A program made the translations under genes and the position numbers. DNA of 64,000 nt from positions 53,964-117,963 of the forward strand of contig CAJTZN010000003.1 in NCBI GenBank assembly GCA_910584065.1, given 5' to 3'. Shown here in pieces: positions 59,268-64,000 of this stretch. The notes beneath the pieces are model-generated. The model was not told the DNA's origin and made no database searches. It saw only the letters and a list, made by a program, of their open reading frames with translations. Numbering within the stretch: position 1 is the stretch's first letter; every line of letters starts with the position of its first letter. The stretch comes from an uncultured Eubacterium sp. (lineage in GTDB: Bacteria > Bacillota > Clostridia > Lachnospirales > Lachnospiraceae).

Positions 59268-61064
59268 ATGAAAAAAAAGAACTATTTACAGGCATTGCTC
59301 GTATTCGCAGTAAGTTTTCTCATCAGTTTTTACGGCGTTTTAGGCGCCGTAGACCGATGGGGAATGGATGCGCTCTATCAGACGCCATCCGGCACGGATA
59401 ACAAGATCCGCATCATTGCTGTTGACGAAAAGACACTGAGTGAATACGGTACTTTTTCATCCTGGTCGAGGGAAAAGGCCGCGGATCTCATTTCTCTCCT
59501 GAACGGCTCGGGGGAAAGCAAACCCGCCGCCATCGGTTTCGATATTATGTTCATTGGCGACGGCGACCCTGGCACAGACGCCGCTCTTGCCAATGCCTGT
59601 GAAGGTTCTGACAATATTATAACAGCAGTCAATATCGTCAATGAAACCGTACTAGAATCAAACGGGGACGACCAGCTGCAGGAAAACAAAATGCACATCG
59701 CGGACGTTGAGCTTCCGTTCGAAGCCCTGCGCCAAAATACACAGATCGGATTCGCCAACACGGCACCGGACAGCGACAGCTACATACGCCGCGCCATTTT
59801 ATACCGTTCCTATGAGGGGGAACGCATCGACAGCTTTTCCTCCGCCGTATACCAGCTATACTGCTCAAATCAGGGCATTACTCCGGAACAGCCTAAACTG
59901 GGTACATACAATGAATTTCTGTTTTCTTATTCAGGCAAACCGGGCAGTTACGAAACCGTATCTCTCTCCGACGTGCTGAACGGGACCGTAGACCCCCGCA
60001 CGTTCCGGGACTGCATCGTATTGGTCGGCGGCTACGCCCCTGGCATGCAGGACGCTTACAATACGCCGGTTGACCGGTCGCAGCAAATGTACGGAGTGGA
60101 AATACACGCCAATATCATACAAGCACTTCTGGAAGGCAATACGCTGGAAGAGGCAGGAACTATGGCAACAGCTCTTATCATCGCCTGTCTGGCCGCTGTT
60201 TATTTCCTTTTATTGAAAAAGACGAAACTTTTGACCGGATCTATTACCGGCCTCTTGCTCATCGCGGTCTGGATGATCAGCGGAAAGCTATGGTACGGCA
60301 AAGGATGGGAAGTTTCTTTACTTACCTTTCCCATTCTTCTGATCGTTATTTATCTGACGGAACTGATCAGCAGCTATCTCGAGGAACGCCTCCGGCGCAA
60401 CCGGATGGTATCCGCCTTTAAAAAATACGTGGCGCCGCAGGTGGTCGATGAGTTAGTAAAACAGGATAAATTTGAGATCACATTAGGCGGGGAAAACCGG
60501 GATGTAGCCGTATTGTTCGTAGATATCCGCGGGTTTACCTCAATGTCCGAGGCATTGTCGCCGGAGCAGGTCGTAGATATCCTGAACGAATACCTGACGC
60601 TCACGACGAGCGCGATCTTCGATCACGGTGGAACGCTGGATAAATTTATCGGGGATGCGACGATGGGGATTTTTAACGCGCCCTTTGACCTGGACGACTA
60701 TGTGTATAAAGCTATACTGACCGCACTGGATATCGTAAACGGCACAAAAGAATTAAATGACAGGCTGTTGGATCGTTTTGGCAAGACGGTACAGTTCGGC
60801 GTCGGCGTTCACTGCGGCCCGGCCGTCGTAGGAAACGTCGGCTGCGGGTTCCGTATGGACTACACGGCGATCGGCGATACCGTAAATACTGCCTCCCGAT
60901 TAGAAGGCAGCGCCGCCGGCGGCCAGGTCCTGATCAGTACAGATGTGTACGAACGGCTGAAAGACCGCATTCAGGCCAATAAGATCGGTAATCTCCGTTT
61001 AAAAGGAAAAGAGAACGAACTCACCGTTTACGAGGTGACTGGTGTATATAATCCCCAAACATAG
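59268..61064 (+). CDS. CHASE2-domain class III adenylate cyclase
   Basis: The 598-residue product (ATG at 59268; GGAGG twelve bases ahead) has one membrane helix, an external CHASE2 sensor (about 25-290; includes KPAAIGFDIMF and RDCIVLVGGYAPGMQD), then two or three helices and a class III cyclase domain (about 395-575). The catalytic domain has VAVLFVDIRGFTSM (metal Asp), KFIGDATMGIFNAP (second metal Asp and substrate Lys) and DYTAIGDTVNTASRLEG. These residues fit cAMP rather than cGMP production. It shares an operon with the FecR-domain gene. The last 44 bases overlap the convergent HD-GYP gene. Confidence 0.92.
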   Translation: MKKKNYLQALLVFAVSFLISFYGVLGAVDRWGMDALYQTPSGTDNKIRIIAVDEKTLSEYGTFSSWSREKAADLISLLNGSGESKPAAIGFDIMFIGDGDPGTDAALANACEGSDNIITAVNIVNETVLESNGDDQLQENKMHIADVELPFEALRQNTQIGFANTAPDSDSYIRRAILYRSYEGERIDSFSSAVYQLYCSNQGITPEQPKLGTYNEFLFSYSGKPGSYETVSLSDVLNGTVDPRTFRDCIVLVGGYAPGMQDAYNTPVDRSQQMYGVEIHANIIQALLEGNTLEEAGTMATALIIACLAAVYFLLLKKTKLLTGSITGLLLIAVWMISGKLWYGKGWEVSLLTFPILLIVIYLTELISSYLEERLRRNRMVSAFKKYVAPQVVDELVKQDKFEITLGGENRDVAVLFVDIRGFTSMSEALSPEQVVDILNEYLTLTTSAIFDHGGTLDKFIGDATMGIFNAPFDLDDYVYKAILTALDIVNGTKELNDRLLDRFGKTVQFGVGVHCGPAVVGNVGCGFRMDYTAIGDTVNTASRLEGSAAGGQVLISTDVYERLKDRIQANKIGNLRLKGKENELTVYEVTGVYNPQT

Positions 61065-62490
61065 CGACTAATTTCTTATCCAGTTTCCCTTCTTCCGCCA
61101 TAGAAGCCAAAATACCCAGCGCCTTATCAACGGACATCGGTTTCTTATACGGTCTGTCTACGGCAACGAGCGCTTCAAAAATATCTGCCAGTGACAGGAT
61201 CCGCACTTCGATGGGAAGATCTTTCGCGGTAAGGTGATTGGGATAACCGGAACCATCCAAAAATTCATGGTGTGCCCCTGCCCACTGCGGCACTTTATTA
61301 TAATGAGTACTGAAATTGATCTTAGAGAGGATATTATGGGTAACGACAACATGGTTTTCCATGATCTTCCTCTCTGCCATTGTCAGCGTTCCGCGTTTTA
61401 TGAGCAGGCACTCCGCCTCTTCTTCTTTCAAATACGGTATGATCTCACCGTCCGACCCACGATATACACATTCTGCCAGCGTTCTGATCTGCGGCTCCTT
61501 TCCCTCCGGAAGCGTAGGCGCCACATTTACTTCCTGCACGAGTTTCTCCGCTTCTGACAGAAAGGCAGCTTTCTCCTCATACTGATCCATCGTGATCCTT
61601 TTTTCGTAATAATCAATCTTGAAATAACTTTTGAGAAGTTTGTAGCGGTCTATGATTCCCTGGAACAGATGCCCCAGTTTCGTACTTTTATTCATAATAC
61701 TCAGTGGAATGCTCATCTTTCCGATATCATGGAGACTCGCTGCCAGCATCAGCTGTTCCCGCCTGTTATCGTCAAAATAATCGTCAAAAAGGTCCATCTC
61801 ATACTGCTCATTGAGATAATCCACAAAACTGACCGCGTAATGCGTCACATTTTTTGTATGGTTCCCATTGTATGGCGTCCGCTCGTCGATGATCGTCGCC
61901 ATCGTCTGCGCGTAGGAATACATCATATCCTTTACTTCACCAAGATACCTCAAATTCGAAATGGAGATGGACGCCTGCGACGCAAGCGACATAACAACCT
62001 TCTCGTAATCGGGATCAAACGGCACGATCTCCCCGTTCTCGATGGCATTGATCAGCTGGAGTACGCCGATCAGCTCCCCTTCGTGGTTGCGCAGGGGAAT
62101 CACGAGCATGGACTTCGTATGATAACCTGTGAGGGCATCGTATCTGCGCGGGCCCGAAAAATCGAATTTATCACTATTATAAACATCGGCTATATTCACA
62201 ATTTCCTCGTGGATCGCAGAATACGCGCATACATTTTCCTCCCGCAGTGGTACTGGCGGCATATGTGTTTCCTCTCCGTCACCCCCCTTGCTGATCCCGA
62301 GCGATTCCGTCCTCATGATCTTAAAGTGGAGCTCATCATTTTCATACAGATATAATGTGCCGCCATCGCATTTTGTAATTGCCATCGCATTTTCCATAAT
62401 CAGTTCAAACAGGCAATCATGATTTTTTTCAATGGTAAGGAGAATCCCCATCTCCAGCACCTCTTCAAATTGTCTTTCTGTGAGCTTCAT
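61021..62490 (-). CDS. GAF-HD-GYP domain phosphodiesterase
   Basis: From the ATG at 62490 the product is 489 residues; a TTG at 62538 is also open. An N-terminal GAF domain (about 20-185) is followed by a helix and an HD-GYP domain (about 195-470) with ASLHDIGK, HHEFLDGSGYP and LSLADIFEALVA. HD-GYP enzymes hydrolyse cyclic-di-GMP, and some act on other cyclic dinucleotides. An insertion between the HD and GYP parts (about residues 275-360, KSYFKIDYYEKRITMDQYEE) is unusual in length. It converges on, and overlaps by 44 bases, the adenylate cyclase gene, so their mRNA ends are complementary. Confidence 0.9.
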   Translation of the reverse strand: MKLTERQFEEVLEMGILLTIEKNHDCLFELIMENAMAITKCDGGTLYLYENDELHFKIMRTESLGISKGGDGEETHMPPVPLREENVCAYSAIHEEIVNIADVYNSDKFDFSGPRRYDALTGYHTKSMLVIPLRNHEGELIGVLQLINAIENGEIVPFDPDYEKVVMSLASQASISISNLRYLGEVKDMMYSYAQTMATIIDERTPYNGNHTKNVTHYAVSFVDYLNEQYEMDLFDDYFDDNRREQLMLAASLHDIGKMSIPLSIMNKSTKLGHLFQGIIDRYKLLKSYFKIDYYEKRITMDQYEEKAAFLSEAEKLVQEVNVAPTLPEGKEPQIRTLAECVYRGSDGEIIPYLKEEEAECLLIKRGTLTMAERKIMENHVVVTHNILSKINFSTHYNKVPQWAGAHHEFLDGSGYPNHLTAKDLPIEVRILSLADIFEALVAVDRPYKKPMSVDKALGILASMAEEGKLDKKLVAMFGDYIHQSPRKR

Positions 62491-62598
62491 GTTAAAATCT
62501 GCACCCGCCTTCCAAAAACTATAGATGTTTCCTTGCAAAAATTATAAAAATCCTTTATTATAGTACATGATACTATTTATGTACAAACGGAGGTAACT

Positions 62599-63387
62599 AT
62601 GTCCATCATCGAAATTATACCAAAAAAAGAAGAAATTAGCAAGAGTTTGGAACTTGCTGCCAAATACAATGCTGCTTTTGAATATAATGACTTTTTCTCA
62701 CCCGCAGTATTGGACAGTCCTTCCCAGATTGATGCACTCATTTCCTTTTACCGGGATCTTCCCCGCGACCGGAGCAATGACACTCTGCACGGGGCTTTCC
62801 TGGATATTGCGATCCATAGTTCCGATGCCCGGATCCGTGAAATATCCGATCTGCGGATGCGCCAGTCCATGAACATCGCAAAAGAACTGGGTATACGCGG
62901 CGTGATTTTTCACACAAACCTGATCGCAAATTTTTATGATAAAACATACCGCCAAAACTGGCTTGACACGAACCTGCAGTATTTTAGTACCCTTGCGGCG
63001 GAATACCCAAATATCGAAATTTTTATTGAAAATATGTTTGATCTGGAACCCGACATGTTCGCTGCCTTTGGAGAGGCGGCCGCGAGCGAGTGCCCTGCCC
63101 TGCACTTATGCCTTGATGTTGCCCACGCAAACCTCTCCCACGCCTCGCTGGAAGAGTGGATAACTGCGGCACATCCCTACATACACCACATCCACATCAA
63201 CGATAATGATGGCCATTTTGACCTGCATCAGGCAGTAGGAACAGGCGGCATCAACTGGCAGGATTTTGACAAAATGATGCGCCATTATAAAATGGATTCC
63301 TCCCTGCTCATAGAAACCAATACCGTTGCGCGCCAACAGGAATCCCTCTTCTTCCTTAAGAAGAACCATTTTTATCCTTTTTATTAA
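62599..63387 (+). CDS. Sugar-phosphate isomerase/epimerase-like TIM barrel (AP endonuclease 2 family)
   Basis: The 262-residue protein shows the Xyl-isomerase-like plan: LHGAFLDIAIHSSD, GVIFHTNL, EIFIENMFDLEPD (metal Glu), LCLDVAHANLSHAS (metal Asp/His), IHHIHINDNDGHFDLHQAVG (His pair) and a closing SLLIETNT (Glu). The metal ligands for a sugar isomerase or endonuclease IV-like site are present. The substrate cannot be told. GGAGG lies six bases ahead of the ATG. It is followed by a strong terminator. Confidence 0.88.
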   Translation: MSIIEIIPKKEEISKSLELAAKYNAAFEYNDFFSPAVLDSPSQIDALISFYRDLPRDRSNDTLHGAFLDIAIHSSDARIREISDLRMRQSMNIAKELGIRGVIFHTNLIANFYDKTYRQNWLDTNLQYFSTLAAEYPNIEIFIENMFDLEPDMFAAFGEAAASECPALHLCLDVAHANLSHASLEEWITAAHPYIHHIHINDNDGHFDLHQAVGTGGINWQDFDKMMRHYKMDSSLLIETNTVARQQESLFFLKKNHFYPFY

Positions 63388-63429
63388 CAGGCGTTCATGG
63401 CTGACATCCAAAAGGAAAGGATTCCCATA

Positions 63430-63467
63430 AAAAAACCTCAGCATCTCCTGCTATGCTGAGGTTTTTT
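63430..63467 (+). terminator. Bidirectional terminator between the TIM-barrel gene and the repeat protein
   Basis: CCTCAGCAT at 63436-63444 pairs with ATGCTGAGG at 63453-63461. Runs of six or more A before and six T after extend it to a 15-bp inverted repeat that works in both directions for the two convergent genes. Confidence 0.9.
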
Positions 63468-63496
63468 GCATCTTTAAGACGATCAGCGGCTGCCGA

Positions 63497-64000
63497 TCAA
63501 TAAAATGCGAACAGGCCGCCTGCTTCAACTGTGAACTCAATCGGATTTGCATAGCAGGTAATATCTCCCTCCACACGGGTAACTCCGCCCTGCAGCGAAT
63601 ATTTGATCATTGGCTGTAACTGATAAACACCTACACTTTTGATCATCGTATGATCCGTATCTTCTCCCGGTGTCTGTGTAGGTTCCGGAGTGATCGCCGG
63701 CTCTTCTGTCACGGCTGGCGGTATAGTCTGTGCGGGCTCTTCCGTAACAACTGGTGGTGTGGTCTGTACCGGTTTCTCCGTAACAATAGGTGATGTAGTC
63801 TCTGCCGGCGTCGGTGTGCTCGCCGGTTTCTCTGTCACAACTGGTCTCATCGTCGCTGCTGGCTCATTCGTCGCAACTGGCGCCGGGGTGCCTGCCGGCT
63901 TCTCTGTCGCATCCGGAATCGGTGTATCCGTCGGCTCTTCCGTCACTGCCGGTGTCGGTGTATCCGTCGGCTCTTCCGTCACTGCCGGTGTCGGTGTATC
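63497..64000 (-). CDS. C-terminal part of a Thr/Pro-repeat surface protein
   Basis: The frame is open to the right edge, so the N-terminus is outside the window. The visible part is a long run of degenerate 12-residue repeats (TEEPTDTPTPAV, TEKPAGTPAPVA, TEKPVQTTPPVV ...) followed by a ~65-residue C-terminal module without repeats (MIKSVGVYQLQPMIKYSLQG, ending GGLFAFY). Such repeats form extended, probably glycosylated stalks on the surface. No sorting signal is present at the end, so it would be anchored at its missing N-terminus or secreted. Confidence 0.8.
   Translation of the reverse strand, partial: DTPTPAVTEEPTDTPTPAVTEEPTDTPIPDATEKPAGTPAPVATNEPAATMRPVVTEKPASTPTPAETTSPIVTEKPVQTTPPVVTEEPAQTIPPAVTEEPAITPEPTQTPGEDTDHTMIKSVGVYQLQPMIKYSLQGGVTRVEGDITCYANPIEFTVEAGGLFAFY
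63925..64000. repeat. Perfect 36-bp tandem repeat at the window edge
   Basis: The 36-base units at 63925-63960 and 63961-63996 are identical, and the next begins at 63997. They encode the TEEPTDTPTPAV repeat. Upstream copies (63660-63920) are diverged versions. The array runs out of the window. Confidence 0.88.

Noticed and set aside
63660..64000. Repeat array as CRISPR
   Set aside because: The units are contiguous, keep a reading frame and have no spacers.

Overview
The window looks like a chromosomal segment of an anaerobic Firmicute of the class Clostridia, most likely Lachnospiraceae. This is inferred from strong AGGAGG-type ribosome sites, the gene families present (TmcAL, DUF2520 beside panB, CBM2-like lipoproteins, Cys-rich zinc-ribbon headers, Big_2 surface proteins) and remnants of Clostridial mobile elements. 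Core genes such as carB, mutY and cysDN are moderately GC-rich. The 5-20 kb block is visibly AT-richer, which suits acquired DNA.

Layout. 0-4.5 kb: panB start, PanG/DUF2520 reductase and carB (core metabolism). 4.5-21.6 kb: an accessory island, all on the minus strand. It runs from a YfjP-like GTPase through a WYL regulator, then three dynamin-like GTPases alternating with three paralogous scaffold proteins (shared helical TerB-like domain; two end in a parallel beta-helix, one in a lipoyl-like fold), a HerA/DUF87 ATPase, a non-specific DNase toxin and its YezG/DUF600 immunity partner. A ~134-bp direct repeat made from the 3' part of a DUF4139 gene flanks it. Two promoters in the island share a 13/16 matching operator over their -35 regions, so the WYL protein probably controls both. 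I regard this as the candidate undescribed system (conflict or phage defence).

21.3-31.6 kb: DUF4139 protein, a frameshifted CHAP/FN3-like surface protein, a decayed mobile patch (RhuM, broken zinc-ribbon gene, fragments), and an operon with a zinc-ribbon/PASTA Ser/Thr kinase, an HTH protein and a 613-aa unknown. 31.9-37.5 kb: AbrB/PIN toxin-antitoxin pair and a response regulator - histidine kinase - ABC exporter operon. 37.7-42.3 kb: tRNA-Pro(GGG), membrane spermidine-synthase-like protein, MscL with a zinc ribbon, MutY, a sigma-28-type promoter in front of an unknown gene, and a 5'-truncated Cu/Zn SOD.

42.4-48.2 kb: an AgrC-like kinase behind a textbook pair of LytTR sites, two CBM2-type secreted proteins (one a pseudogene with an amber codon and a frameshift), a truncated LytTR-type response regulator, and tmcAL. 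48.3-57.6 kb: Big_2 surface protein, M14 carboxypeptidase, and a sulfate-activation operon cysD-cysN-cysC followed by arylsulfotransferase-family proteins, one with and one without the catalytic histidines. This points to sulfation chemistry rather than sulfate assimilation, since no reductase is present here. 57.8-64 kb: FecR-domain protein plus CHASE2 adenylate cyclase, a convergent GAF/HD-GYP phosphodiesterase, a sugar-phosphate isomerase/epimerase-like TIM barrel, and the C-terminal part of a Thr/Pro-repeat surface protein.

No CRISPR array, rRNA, intact transposase or integrase was seen.
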